Below, piece after piece: positions 51,919-61,271 of a DNA stretch of 64,000 nucleotides. Origin of the DNA: Vibrio rumoiensis 1S-45 (GTDB lineage: Bacteria; Pseudomonadota; Gammaproteobacteria; Enterobacterales; Vibrionaceae); the NCBI RefSeq assembly GCF_000286955.2, contig NZ_AJYK02000057.1:1-64000 (forward strand), written 5' to 3'. The notes beneath the pieces are model-generated. The model had not been told where the DNA came from. It did not search any database and saw nothing but the letters and a program-made list of their open reading frames with translations. The stretch's first letter is position 1. Each line of letters starts with the position of its first letter. The position numbers and the translations under genes are program-made.

Positions 51919-52899
51919 ATGGACGTAACAAAAACATTAAAGATTCAAAAAAATATGTCGCTGATAAAGCGTTTACCTGAGTCCCATTTGTATTCAAGCT
52001 TGGATAAACAAAAAGCCCAGTGGATCGTTTTTGGTGACTATTTATCGATTGATGATTTTAACCGTATTGATTTATTTACGGGTCGGTTCAACCCGGTGTT
52101 GGATTCTTGGAAAGTCGGTTCGTATGAAGTGGCCTTGATGGGCGGTGAGTTGATCCCTGAGATGATAGAGTTTATTCATAATCTTGGTTTAGATTGTGCT
52201 TCAATTAGTGTGTTACCTGAGTTAGCAAAGCCGGGTTTGATTGTGATGGATATGGATTCCACTGCCATTCAAATTGAATGTATTGATGAAATTGCCAAGT
52301 TAGCCGGTGTAGGCGAACTGGTTTCAGGCATTACAGAGCGTGCTATGCAAGGTGAATTAGATTTTGAAGCAAGCTTACGTGAACGTGTAGCTGCGTTAAA
52401 AGGTGCCGACGAATCGATACTGGCTCAGGTTCGTGAAAGCTTACCTCTTATGCCGGATTTACCAGAATTAGTGAATACGTTAAAAGCGCTTGGTTGGAAA
52501 ACAGCGATTGCGTCTGGCGGATTTACGTACTTTTCAGATCACTTAAAAGAAACATTAGGTCTTGATTTTGCACAGTCAAATACGCTTGAAATTGTTGACG
52601 GTAAGCTCACCGGTAAAGTGTTAGGCGATATTGTGTCGGCAGAAACCAAGGCAGATATTCTGGTGACCTTAGCGGATGAGTATGATGTTGAGCAGCATAA
52701 TACCGTTGCGGTTGGTGATGGCGCAAATGATCTCGTAATGATGGAGACAGCAGGTCTTGGCGTGGCGTATCATGCGAAACCAAAAGTAGAACAACAAGCT
52801 AAAACGGCAATTCGCTTTTCAGGTTTAGGTGGAGTGCTATGTATTTTGTCTGCCGCCTTAGTGCAGCAAAAACGCATAAGCTGGAAAGCTATCCCGTAG
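51919..52899 (+). CDS. serB: Phosphoserine phosphatase
   Basis: Last step of serine synthesis: hydrolysis of phosphoserine. The 326-residue protein has an N-terminal regulatory-type domain of about 100 residues and a HAD domain with DMDSTAIQIE (D111 nucleophile, D113 acid), the loop ASGGF near 198 and GDGANDL (D267, D271) for magnesium. The start chosen follows AAGGCG. It is divergent from ytjB. Confidence 0.96.
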   Translation: MDVTKTLKIQKNMSLIKRLPESHLYSSLDKQKAQWIVFGDYLSIDDFNRIDLFTGRFNPVLDSWKVGSYEVALMGGELIPEMIEFIHNLGLDCASISVLPELAKPGLIVMDMDSTAIQIECIDEIAKLAGVGELVSGITERAMQGELDFEASLRERVAALKGADESILAQVRESLPLMPDLPELVNTLKALGWKTAIASGGFTYFSDHLKETLGLDFAQSNTLEIVDGKLTGKVLGDIVSAETKADILVTLADEYDVEQHNTVAVGDGANDLVMMETAGLGVAYHAKPKVEQQAKTAIRFSGLGGVLCILSAALVQQKRISWKAIP

Positions 52900-53086
52900 G
52901 CAGAGAAGAGCAGGAAGAGCCGTTCTTCGTTTCGGTGGTAAGCGCTGGAAATGCACCGCAAAAGATTGATGATTTAACGGTTGACGGTACTTTAAGCAAT
53001 GGCTTTTCTTTTTCTAGGAACCATAACCTTTACGCAGAGCCTCAATCGTTCTGCTTTTTATTTTGATAACACTTTGAGAGATCGTG

Positions 53087-54469
53087 ATGGCAACCAAAGC
53101 AAAACGTGCGTATGTCTGTAATGACTGTGGAGCAGACTTTCCTCGATGGCAAGGGCAATGTAATGCTTGTGGTGCTTGGAATACCATTACAGAAGTGCGT
53201 CTTGCTGCCTCTCCTCAAGTCGCTCGTAATGAACGTCTATCAGGGTATGCAGGCTCGGTTAACGATGCAAAGGTACAAAACCTAGCTGATATTGACTTAC
53301 AAGAAGTACCGCGTTTTTCAACAGGGTTTAAAGAATTCGACCGAGTGCTCGGTGGTGGAATCGTTCCCGGTTCCGCAGTATTAATTGGGGGTAACCCGGG
53401 AGCAGGGAAAAGTACCCTATTGCTTCAAACGGTCTGCCGTTTAGCCTCCCAAATGCCAACCTTATATGTCACCGGCGAGGAGTCGCTGCAGCAAGTGGCA
53501 ATGCGTGCTTCACGTTTAGGCTTGCCAAAAGAAAACTTGAAAATGTTATCGGAAACTAATGTTGATACTATTTGCCAAATTGCCGAATCTGAAAAACCGA
53601 AAATTATGGTGATTGATTCAATTCAAGTGATGCATGTGGCTGATGTGCAGTCTTCCCCAGGTAGTGTGTCTCAAGTTCGTGAATCGGCAACCACGCTCAC
53701 TCGCTACGCAAAACAAAATAATGTTGCGGTATTTTTAGTTGGACATGTAACTAAAGATGGTACTTTGGCAGGCCCTAAAGTACTTGAGCATATTATTGAC
53801 TGCTCCGTGTTACTCGATGGCAGCGCCGATAGCCGTTTCCGCACTTTACGCAGCCATAAAAACCGCTTTGGTGCAGTCAATGAATTAGGCGTTTTTGCCA
53901 TGACAGGGCAGGGCTTAAAAGAAGTCAGTAATCCTTCGGCTATCTTCTTATCTCGTGGTGAGGAAGAAACCTCTGGCAGTTCTGTGATGGTGGTCTGGGA
54001 AGGTACACGTCCACTACTCGTTGAGATTCAAGCGCTGGTGGATTATTCACAGCTTTCCAATCCTCGTCGTGTTGCGGTTGGTCTTGATCAAAACCGTTTA
54101 TCGATGCTGCTTGCGGTATTGCATAAACATGGCGGCCTACAAATGGCCGATCAAGATGTGTTTGTGAATGTTGTTGGTGGGGTGAAAGTAGCTGAAACCA
54201 GCGCCGACTTAGCATTATTAATGGCATTGTTGTCGAGCTTTAAAGATCGCCCATTACCAAAAGATGTGGTGGTGTTTGGTGAAGTCGGACTCGCCGGTGA
54301 AATCCGCCCAGTGCCGAGTGGTCAAGAGCGATTAATGGAAGCGTATAAACATGGTTTTAAGAAGGCCATCGTCCCTGCTGCTAATATGCCTAAAGGCGGT
54401 ATTGCAGGTATGCAAATTCATGGCGTTAAAAAGTTATCAGAAGCGATTGATGCGTTTGATGAGTTGTAA
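53087..54469 (+). CDS. radA: DNA repair protein RadA
   Basis: RecA-like ATPase/helicase that promotes branch migration during recombination. The 460-residue protein has a four-cysteine zinc finger (C11, C14, C25, C28), the Walker A GGNPGAGKST at 101–110, the family motif KNRFG at 258–262 and a C-terminal Lon-like domain ending GMQIHGVKKLSEAI. The ATG at 53087 is used with GAGAG upstream; a GTG one codon earlier is possible. Confidence 0.97.
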   Translation: MATKAKRAYVCNDCGADFPRWQGQCNACGAWNTITEVRLAASPQVARNERLSGYAGSVNDAKVQNLADIDLQEVPRFSTGFKEFDRVLGGGIVPGSAVLIGGNPGAGKSTLLLQTVCRLASQMPTLYVTGEESLQQVAMRASRLGLPKENLKMLSETNVDTICQIAESEKPKIMVIDSIQVMHVADVQSSPGSVSQVRESATTLTRYAKQNNVAVFLVGHVTKDGTLAGPKVLEHIIDCSVLLDGSADSRFRTLRSHKNRFGAVNELGVFAMTGQGLKEVSNPSAIFLSRGEEETSGSSVMVVWEGTRPLLVEIQALVDYSQLSNPRRVAVGLDQNRLSMLLAVLHKHGGLQMADQDVFVNVVGGVKVAETSADLALLMALLSSFKDRPLPKDVVVFGEVGLAGEIRPVPSGQERLMEAYKHGFKKAIVPAANMPKGGIAGMQIHGVKKLSEAIDAFDEL

Positions 54470-54487
54470 CTAGGGATATCTCTTGCT

Positions 54488-55177
54488 CTAATTCAATTCT
54501 TTTAAGTAGCCTAACCCCAATTGCTTCATCTGAGTTTCGATCCAAGCTACGCGTTTCCAGATGTAAGGGGTTGGGTTTTGTACTTTAAATAGATAAGGGT
54601 TGGGAAGTACCGCGGCAAGGCGAGCAGCTTGTGACGCTGATAATTGGCTAGGGCGAACACCAAAGTAGTGTTTACTGGCCGCTTCCACACCAAAAATACC
54701 AGGGCCAAACTCAACGATATTCAAATACATTTCCAGTATCCTTTCTTTGCCCCATTCAAATTCAACCAAAATACTCAAATAAGCTTCAACTGCCTTTCGG
54801 ATGAGATCTTTACCCGACCATAAATATAAGTTTTTGACGGTTTGCTGCGTCAGTGTACTAGCACCTCGAAAGCGATCGCCCGATATCATATCTGAAATGG
54901 CTTTTTGGGTTGAATCGAAATCGACACCGTGGTGAAAAGGGAAGCGTTGATCTTCAGAGGCAATCACAGCAAGTTGCATGTGAGGCGATATGTTTTCAAG
55001 TGATACCCATTCTGAAGGTGGGTATTGTTTATAGCCTTTCGGCGGGAAGAAATCTCGTTGCAATTGCCAACTCCAGAGCGCTGGATTGATAAACTTTAAA
55101 GGTAAAGTGATCAAAATAGAAAAGGCGAAGAAAAACACTATCGCTCGAAGTACCCATTTTTTGATCCATTTGCCCAT
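54488..55177 (-). CDS. mtgA: Monofunctional peptidoglycan glycosyltransferase MtgA
   Basis: Polymerises lipid II into glycan strands without transpeptidase activity. The 229-residue protein has one N-terminal transmembrane helix (about 9–28) and a GT51 domain: the catalytic region SEDQRFPFHHGVDFD around residues 74–88 and GASTLTQQTVKNLYL around 105–119. It converges on radA. The 322-base gap to fusA on the other side holds the fusA promoter and no gene. Confidence 0.95.
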   Translation of the reverse strand: MGKWIKKWVLRAIVFFFAFSILITLPLKFINPALWSWQLQRDFFPPKGYKQYPPSEWVSLENISPHMQLAVIASEDQRFPFHHGVDFDSTQKAISDMISGDRFRGASTLTQQTVKNLYLWSGKDLIRKAVEAYLSILVEFEWGKERILEMYLNIVEFGPGIFGVEAASKHYFGVRPSQLSASQAARLAAVLPNPYLFKVQNPTPYIWKRVAWIETQMKQLGLGYLKELN

Positions 55178-55453
55178 GCCTTATCCTTTTGTGACAATTC
55201 GTAATATTCTTGCTAAAGATAAGACAGAATAGAGCGAAGTGAAATGAAATGCGAGAAAGACTCGAAAAGATGACGTTTAATTTACCTAATAGTCTGATTT
55301 TATTTGATACTCTATCGCGGTTTCACGTATGAATATAAACTGTAGTGACTGGTGGGAATCAATTGGGATCCGCCAGTGTTAACTGCGCTTTATCCGAGAC
55401 AAAAAAGATTTTTTATCCAAATGCACACAGGGGATATCAGTCTTGACAGATTG

Positions 55454-55462
55454 TGTTATACT
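55454..55462 (+). promoter_or_regulatory. Extended −10 promoter for the EF-G gene
   Basis: TGTTATACT is an extended −10 (TG at −15/−14 and TATACT). It predicts a start near 55469, 31 bases before the gene. A perfect TTGACA at 55443 is only eight bases upstream and is not a usable −35. Confidence 0.5.
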
Positions 55463-55499
55463 CTGCGCGAACTTTATATCCTATTAATAGAGTAAGACA

Positions 55500-57590
55500 A
55501 TGACTGACTTATCAAAATACAGAAACATTGGTATTTTTGCGCACGTTGATGCGGGTAAAACTACCACGACTGAGCGTATTCTAAAGCTTACAGGTACTAT
55601 CCACAAAACTGGTGAAGTACATGACGGCGAATCAACGACTGACTTCATGGAGCAGGAAGCTGAGCGCGGTATTACTATCCAATCGGCTGCAGTAAGTTGT
55701 TTCTGGAAAGACCACCGTTTTAACGTGATCGACACCCCTGGACACGTTGACTTTACAGTAGAAGTATATCGTTCTCTTAAAGTTCTTGACGGCGGTATCG
55801 GTGTATTCTGTGGTTCTGGTGGTGTTGAACCACAATCAGAAACTAACTGGCGTTATGCTAACGAATCAGAAGTTGCACGTATCATTTTTGTAAACAAACT
55901 GGACCGCATGGGTGCAGATTTTTACCGTGTTACTGAGCAAGTACGTAAAGTACTTGGCGCAACTCCGCTTATCATGACTCTACCAATCGGTATTGAAGAT
56001 GACTTTAAAGGCGTTGTTGACGTTCTAACTCGTAAAGCGTACATCTGGGACGAAACTGGTCTTCCTGAGAACTACACAGTTGAAGACGTTCCTGCTGACA
56101 TGGTTGACGATGTTGAGCAATACCGTGAAGAGATGATTGAAACAGCTGTTGAGCAAGATGATGAACTAATGATGGCTTACATGGAAGGTGAAGAACCTTC
56201 TGAAGAAGAAATCAAACGTTGTATCCGTAAAGGTACTCGTGACCTAGCGTTCTTCCCAACATACTGTGGTTCAGCATTTAAAAACAAAGGTATGCAACTA
56301 GTACTAGATGCGGTTGTTGATTACCTACCTTCTCCAACAGAAGTTGATCCTCAACCTCTTATGGATGAAGAAGGCAACGAAAACGGCGAATTCGCTATCG
56401 TTTCTGCAGATGAAACATTTAAAGCGCTAGCATTCAAAATCATGGATGACCGTTTTGGTGCGTTAACTTTCGTTCGTATTTACTCTGGTAAATTGAATAA
56501 AGGTGACACCATCATGAACTCGTTCACAGGTAAAACTGAGCGTGTTGGCCGTATGGTTGAGATGCAAGCGGATGAGCGTAAAGAGCTATCTTTCGCACAA
56601 GCGGGCGATATCATCGCTATCGTTGGTATGAAGAACGTGCAAACTGGTCACACTCTATGTGATCCTAAGCACCAAGTAACTCTAGAGCCAATGGTATTCC
56701 CAACTCCAGTAATCTCGATTGCTGTACAGCCTAAAGATAAAGGCGGTTCTGAGAAAATGGGTATCGCTATCGGTAAAATGGTTGCAGAAGATCCATCTTT
56801 CCAAGTTGAAACTGATGAAGATTCAGGCGAAACCATCCTTAAAGGTATGGGTGAGCTTCACTTAGACATCAAAGTAGACATCTTGAAGCGTACTTACGGC
56901 GTAGACCTAATTGTTGGTCAACCACAAGTTGCTTACCGTGAAACTATCACTAAAGAAATTGAAGATAGCTACACGCACAAGAAACAATCTGGTGGTTCTG
57001 GTCAATTTGGTAAAATTGATTACCGTATCAAGCCTGGTGAGCAAAACTCTGGCTTTACGTTCAAATCATCTGTTGTGGGTGGTAACGTACCGAAAGAATT
57101 CTGGCCTGCAATCGAAAAAGGTTTTGCTGGCATGATGGACAACGGTGTTCTAGCTGGCTTCCCAACGTTAGACGTTGAAGTTGAACTATTTGACGGTGGC
57201 TTCCACGCAGTCGATTCATCTGCAGTAGCATTTGAAATCGCAGCGAAAGGTGCATTCCGTCAATCTATGCCTAAAGCTGGCGCTCAACTTCTTGAGCCTA
57301 TCATGGCAGTAGACGTGTTCACTCCAGAAGATCACGTTGGTGATGTTATCGGTGACCTTAACCGTCGTCGTGGCATGATCAAAGACCAAGAAGCAGGCGT
57401 TACAGGCGTTCGCATCAAGGCAGACGTACCGCTTTCTGAAATGTTCGGTTACATCGGTTCTCTACGTACAATGACTTCAGGTCGTGGTCAGTTCTCTATG
57501 GAGTTCGCACACTACTCACCTTGTCCTTCTAATGTAGCTGAGCAAGTAATTGCTGACGTTAAAGCACGTAAAGAAGCAGAGAAGAAGTAA
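55500..57590 (+). CDS. fusA: Elongation factor G, second type (EF-G2)
   Basis: Translocation GTPase of the ribosome. The 696-residue protein has the G domain with AHVDAGKTT at 14–22, DTPGHVDFT near 79 and NKLDRMG near 134, followed by domains II–V. Segments such as [20 protein letters not shown] and the absence of rpsL/rpsG neighbours fit the second EF-G of vibrios rather than the str-operon copy; this is partly from memory. The neighbours radA, mtgA and the acyl-CoA ligase match the EF-G2 locus of V. cholerae. Its special role is unclear. Confidence 0.93.
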   Translation: MTDLSKYRNIGIFAHVDAGKTTTTERILKLTGTIHKTGEVHDGESTTDFMEQEAERGITIQSAAVSCFWKDHRFNVIDTPGHVDFTVEVYRSLKVLDGGIGVFCGSGGVEPQSETNWRYANESEVARIIFVNKLDRMGADFYRVTEQVRKVLGATPLIMTLPIGIEDDFKGVVDVLTRKAYIWDETGLPENYTVEDVPADMVDDVEQYREEMIETAVEQDDELMMAYMEGEEPSEEEIKRCIRKGTRDLAFFPTYCGSAFKNKGMQLVLDAVVDYLPSPTEVDPQPLMDEEGNENGEFAIVSADETFKALAFKIMDDRFGALTFVRIYSGKLNKGDTIMNSFTGKTERVGRMVEMQADERKELSFAQAGDIIAIVGMKNVQTGHTLCDPKHQVTLEPMVFPTPVISIAVQPKDKGGSEKMGIAIGKMVAEDPSFQVETDEDSGETILKGMGELHLDIKVDILKRTYGVDLIVGQPQVAYRETITKEIEDSYTHKKQSGGSGQFGKIDYRIKPGEQNSGFTFKSSVVGGNVPKEFWPAIEKGFAGMMDNGVLAGFPTLDVEVELFDGGFHAVDSSAVAFEIAAKGAFRQSMPKAGAQLLEPIMAVDVFTPEDHVGDVIGDLNRRRGMIKDQEAGVTGVRIKADVPLSEMFGYIGSLRTMTSGRGQFSMEFAHYSPCPSNVAEQVIADVKARKEAEKK

Positions 57591-57619
57591 TTCTTTTCTA
57601 AGCTGATTTAAGCTTAAAT

Positions 57620-57650
57620 AAAAACCCGCTAGTGATAGCGGGTTTTTTTA
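57620..57650 (+). terminator. Terminator after the EF-G gene
   Basis: AAAACCCGCTA and TAGCGGGTTTT form a perfect 11-bp stem with loop GTGA, followed by T. Confidence 0.92.
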
Positions 57651-57700
57651 TATCCTTAGTAAATGAAGCTTCAGTATTATTTAGCCGACGTATTCGCATT

Positions 57701-57718
57701 ATTGTTTATATAAACAAT
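57701..57718. repeat. Perfect 18-bp AT-rich palindrome
   Basis: ATTGTTTATATAAACAAT is its own reverse complement. It lies between the EF-G terminator and the end of the VF530-like gene, where no promoter is expected. Function unknown. Confidence 0.6.
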
Positions 57719-57810
57719 GGTACAGGCATTTATATCAAAGGGCCTCACTCGTTTATCACATCACGGTAATTTTAAATTGCTGTGGGGATAATATTAATTT
57801 GACGCTGTCA

Positions 57811-58023
57811 TTATCCTTTTAGATTGATATACAGTTGTTCAACTTTTACCCTTGCCCACTCAGTTTTGCGCAAAAACTTTAAGCTGGATTTAATGCTTGG
57901 ATCGGAAGTAAAGCAGCGGATGTTGATCATCTGGCCGAGCTGTTCCCAGCCATAATGTTCAACTAATTCAGTTAAGAGTTTCTCAAGAGTAATGCCGTGT
58001 AGTGGGTTGTTGGTCTGAGACAT
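57811..58023 (-). CDS. VF530-like DNA-binding family protein (DUF2132)
   Basis: A 70-residue protein starting [20 protein letters not shown], with [13 protein letters not shown] and a basic C-terminal half [13 protein letters not shown]. It matches my memory of the VF530/DUF2132 family, named after an Aliivibrio fischeri protein with a structure suggesting DNA binding. No target is known. The ATG at 58023 gives the family start; an in-frame start at 58065 is less likely. It may be cotranscribed with the upstream acyl-CoA ligase (63 bases apart). Confidence 0.78.
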   Translation of the reverse strand: MSQTNNPLHGITLEKLLTELVEHYGWEQLGQMINIRCFTSDPSIKSSLKFLRKTEWARVKVEQLYINLKG

Positions 58024-58086
58024 AAGAAGCCTAAAATATTTGGAATAAGGGTCAGTATATCGCAATCTGACCCTAGACCCTTCTGA

Positions 58087-59766
58087 TTATTCTTCCCACA
58101 CCACCAATTTATCTTTTGGCCACGCTGCGCCAACTTCATTGTATTTCTTTTCTAGAATATGACGCTTAATTTTTAGCGTCGGTGTTAAAACGCCATTTTC
58201 AATCGACCAAGGTTCTTTCACCATAAGTACACCTTTGATCTTGGCGTGTGATTCAAGACCTGCATTAATTTGTTCTATGATCTTCGCCGTTTTACGTTCA
58301 TATCGTGAGCGATCAAAGTTTTTGAAGGCATGGGGTATTACCAGTAGGATAGGTGCAGGTAATCCAAGGCCAATCAAACACATCATTTCTACCCTTGAGT
58401 GCTCAAAGATTTTCTTCTCAATCGGAACGGGTGAAACAAATTTTCCTTTAGCGGTTTTAAAGGTATCTTTTTTACGGCCTTCAATCGACAAGAAGCCTTC
58501 ATTATCAATACTGCCTATATCACCAGTATGCAGCCAACCATCGCTATCAAACGATTCCGCTGTTGCTTCTGCATTTTTATAATAACCGGCAAACAAACCA
58601 ATTCCTTTAACCATGATTTCTTGATCGTCGGCAATTTTGATATCAACCCCTGGGCCTGCCGCGCCAACTGTGCCAATTTTATCGGCGCGGAAAGGGTAAT
58701 TTAATGTGCTGTAAGCGAAGGTTTCAGTCATTCCCCACGCTTCAGTAATATTCATACCCACGGTGCGATACCATTCAAGTAACGAAGGCGATATAGGTGC
58801 CGAGCCACAACCTAATACTCTGGCTTGATCAAGCCCTAATCCTGCAATGATTTTCTTTTTCACAATGCCATTGAGGAAAGGGATAGAGAGTAGAATGTTC
58901 AGTTTACGCTGCGGCATCTTATCTAAAATACGTTGTTGGAAAACCGTCCATAAACGTGGCACAGAAATAAATAATGTTGGTCTGTGTGCTTTCACATCAT
59001 CAATGAAAGTATCAAGACTTTCTGCAAAGCCGGTGGGTACGCCACCGAGCACAGAGCTACCGAAAACATACACACGTTCAGTAATGTGAGCGAGAGGCAG
59101 ATACGAGAAAAGCCTATCATTGCCTTGAAGGCCAATGTGTTCAACGATCTTAGAAGAACTCCAAGCAAATCCACCATAAGTCAGCATGGCACCTTTAGGT
59201 AGGCCGGATGTTCCCGAGGTATAAACAATCGACATTAATGTGTCGTGGTGATGTTCAGGGCGTTCTTCACTTGCAGGGTGGCTATCGACGAGCTCATCGA
59301 AGCGATGCTGACAGGTTGGGACGCCAGCATAAGGTAAGCTAATTGAAATCAATTCTGGGTGTTTATTTAAAACTTCAATGGTGGCTTTATCATCATCAAG
59401 TTTACCAACAATAACGGCTTTTGCTTCACTGTGTACGAGGCAATGTTCAATAGTTTCACTGCCTGCAGTTGGGAAAATAGGTACGCTAATATAGTCGCCA
59501 AGCATTAATGCTAAGTCAGTAATAAACCATTCTGCACAGTTTTTAGATAGCAGAGCAATTTTGTCTCTTGGCTGTAATCCAAGGCCTCGTAGGGCAGAAA
59601 CCAAACGTAATGCTTGATCCGCAACTTCAGAGAAGGTGAATTCTTTAATTTCACGGTTAATCGGTTGCGTCAGATAAACGGCATTAGGTGTCTCTTGCGC
59701 CCATTTTAAAATCATTTCATGAGGTAAAGTTAACGGCTGCATTGGCTGTTGATTTGTTTTATTCAT
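58087..59766 (-). CDS. AMP-dependent long-chain acyl-CoA ligase (FadD/FAA1-like)
   Basis: Activates fatty acids to acyl-CoA through an acyl-adenylate. The 559-residue protein has the AMP-binding motif IVYTSGTSGLPKGAML near residue 186, the second motif ITEAWGMTE near 336, and WLHTGDIG near 415 with the C-terminal EGRKKDTFKTAKGKFVSP segment. It looks like the longer FAA1-type ligase rather than FadD itself. It is the last step of the EF-G2 locus as in V. cholerae. A FadR-like site lies 68 bases upstream, so it may respond to fatty acids. Confidence 0.9.
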   Translation of the reverse strand: MNKTNQQPMQPLTLPHEMILKWAQETPNAVYLTQPINREIKEFTFSEVADQALRLVSALRGLGLQPRDKIALLSKNCAEWFITDLALMLGDYISVPIFPTAGSETIEHCLVHSEAKAVIVGKLDDDKATIEVLNKHPELISISLPYAGVPTCQHRFDELVDSHPASEERPEHHHDTLMSIVYTSGTSGLPKGAMLTYGGFAWSSSKIVEHIGLQGNDRLFSYLPLAHITERVYVFGSSVLGGVPTGFAESLDTFIDDVKAHRPTLFISVPRLWTVFQQRILDKMPQRKLNILLSIPFLNGIVKKKIIAGLGLDQARVLGCGSAPISPSLLEWYRTVGMNITEAWGMTETFAYSTLNYPFRADKIGTVGAAGPGVDIKIADDQEIMVKGIGLFAGYYKNAEATAESFDSDGWLHTGDIGSIDNEGFLSIEGRKKDTFKTAKGKFVSPVPIEKKIFEHSRVEMMCLIGLGLPAPILLVIPHAFKNFDRSRYERKTAKIIEQINAGLESHAKIKGVLMVKEPWSIENGVLTPTLKIKRHILEKKYNEVGAAWPKDKLVVWEE

Positions 59767-59833
59767 AATTCACGCCCTGGTTACATTTCATTAACATATT
59801 TAGCCTGTTCCTATAAAAAGCACAATAGATTGA

Positions 59834-59844
59834 GGTACAACCAG
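59834..59844 (-). promoter_or_regulatory. FadR-like operator upstream of the acyl-CoA ligase
   Basis: On the minus strand, AACTGGTTGTACCTCAA contains CTGGT-N3-ACC, the FadR core. It lies 68 bases before the start codon. Match by eye to the E. coli consensus is 12 of 17. Confidence 0.4.
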
Positions 59845-59991
59845 TTTAATAGTGTGAACTGGAACCACTCTGAGTTTGTAAACAATTATGTCAATAAGGA
59901 ATTGGAATAATGAAAATTTTTGGATGTAATGAAATGGACGCGCTTCCAATGCCTTATTGTTTCAGTATAGCCGTATTTCATTATTTCACCT

Positions 59992-61194
59992 TTAAGTGAT
60001 TGTTAATAAAGCACCTAATAACATAAAGCCGATGACAAGCAATAAAATGGGACATTTGAATCTTCTTAAAATAAATAACCCCAGAATTATCGAAACTATA
60101 TCAATCGTTTGCTCGACCGCTGTGACAAATACCGGTTGATATAGCGCGGCGAGTAGTAAGCCCACAACAGAAGCATTGATGCCGCCAATCGCACTCGATA
60201 ATACTGGTTTGTTTGCAAGGGTTTTCCAGTGACCAAGAAAAACAATTACCAGCAAAAAACCGGGTAAGAAGATAGCTAAGGTTGCGATTAAAGCGCCTAA
60301 TATTGGGGTGTTTGGTAGCAAGAAATAGCCAAGGTATGTTGCTAGGGTAAACATAGGGCCGGGGACGGCTTGAGCGGTAGCATAACCGGTTAAAAATTGC
60401 TCGGAGGATATCTGCCCTTGCAAGCTATTTACCGAATCTAATCCGCTTTGTAATTCTAGATTACTTTGTAATAAAGGCAGAACCACATGCCCGCCACCAA
60501 ATACTAAGCTGCCAGTTTGGAAAAATTCAGAAAATACCTTAAGAGTGACATTCAGATCGCCAAACCAAGGGAGAATGAAGAAGAAAGATAAGAATAAACC
60601 TCCCGCTACCCACTCTTTATATGAGGTGTTTGAGTGGCTTGGTAGTGAGCTTGGCGTTGTCGGTGATTGTTTATCCGGTATCCACCGCGCGCCAACAATG
60701 GCTGCAATGGTTAAACTGATCAGCTGGCTTGCGACACTCGGGAGCAATAAGATAAAGCAAGCCGTCATAACACACAAAGTTGTGGTGAGTTTGGTTTGGC
60801 AGAAGTTGCGATACATACTGAACGTGGCATCGGCAACCACCACCACTGCCAGCAGTTTTAACCCATGAATTATGCCTTCAAAAATATCATTATTTAAGAA
60901 TGCAGAGCTTAAACTGGCCGCCATGACCATGAGAAGAATCGACGGTAAGGTAAACCCTAAAAAAGCGCAGATACCACCTAAAACGCCTGCTCTTTGATAG
61001 CCGATGGCAAATCCAATTTGGCTTGAACCGGGGCCAGGAAGAAACTGGCTTAACGCAATTAATTGTGCGTAATCTTCTGAGCTAAGCCATTGACGTTTTT
61101 CAACGAACGCAGAACGAAAATAGCCAATGTGAGCCGCAGGACCACCAAAACTGATGCAACCGAGAAAGAAAAAGGTTTTGAATATGAGGAGCAT
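59992..61194 (-). CDS. chrA: Chromate transporter, ChrA (CHR family)
   Basis: A 400-residue membrane protein made of two CHR domains, each with several membrane segments. Motif pairs are FFLGCISFGGPAAHIGYFR near residue 9 and LPGPGSSQIGFAIGY near 52 in the first half, and TGSLVFGGGHVVLPLL near 224 and QAVPGPMFTLATYLGY near 264 in the second. Members expel chromate and are driven by proton motive force; the natural substrate could differ. The neighbours are unrelated, so it may be an accessory gene. Confidence 0.9.
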   Translation of the reverse strand: MLLIFKTFFFLGCISFGGPAAHIGYFRSAFVEKRQWLSSEDYAQLIALSQFLPGPGSSQIGFAIGYQRAGVLGGICAFLGFTLPSILLMVMAASLSSAFLNNDIFEGIIHGLKLLAVVVVADATFSMYRNFCQTKLTTTLCVMTACFILLLPSVASQLISLTIAAIVGARWIPDKQSPTTPSSLPSHSNTSYKEWVAGGLFLSFFFILPWFGDLNVTLKVFSEFFQTGSLVFGGGHVVLPLLQSNLELQSGLDSVNSLQGQISSEQFLTGYATAQAVPGPMFTLATYLGYFLLPNTPILGALIATLAIFLPGFLLVIVFLGHWKTLANKPVLSSAIGGINASVVGLLLAALYQPVFVTAVEQTIDIVSIILGLFILRRFKCPILLLVIGFMLLGALLTIT

Positions 61195-61271
61195 GAGTTA
61201 GCAGTAACCTAAAAAGCAAAAGAGAGTATTTCACCAAGTTTAGGTTACATTTTAATTAACGATCCTAATGT

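Noticed and set aside
52839..53066. 75-codon ORF overlapping the end of serB
   Set aside because: It starts inside serB, has no ribosome site of its own and no family resemblance that I recognise; treated as chance.
55443..55462. Promoter TTGACA…TATACT before EF-G
   Set aside because: The spacer is only eight bases, too short for sigma-70. The extended −10 alone is the better reading.
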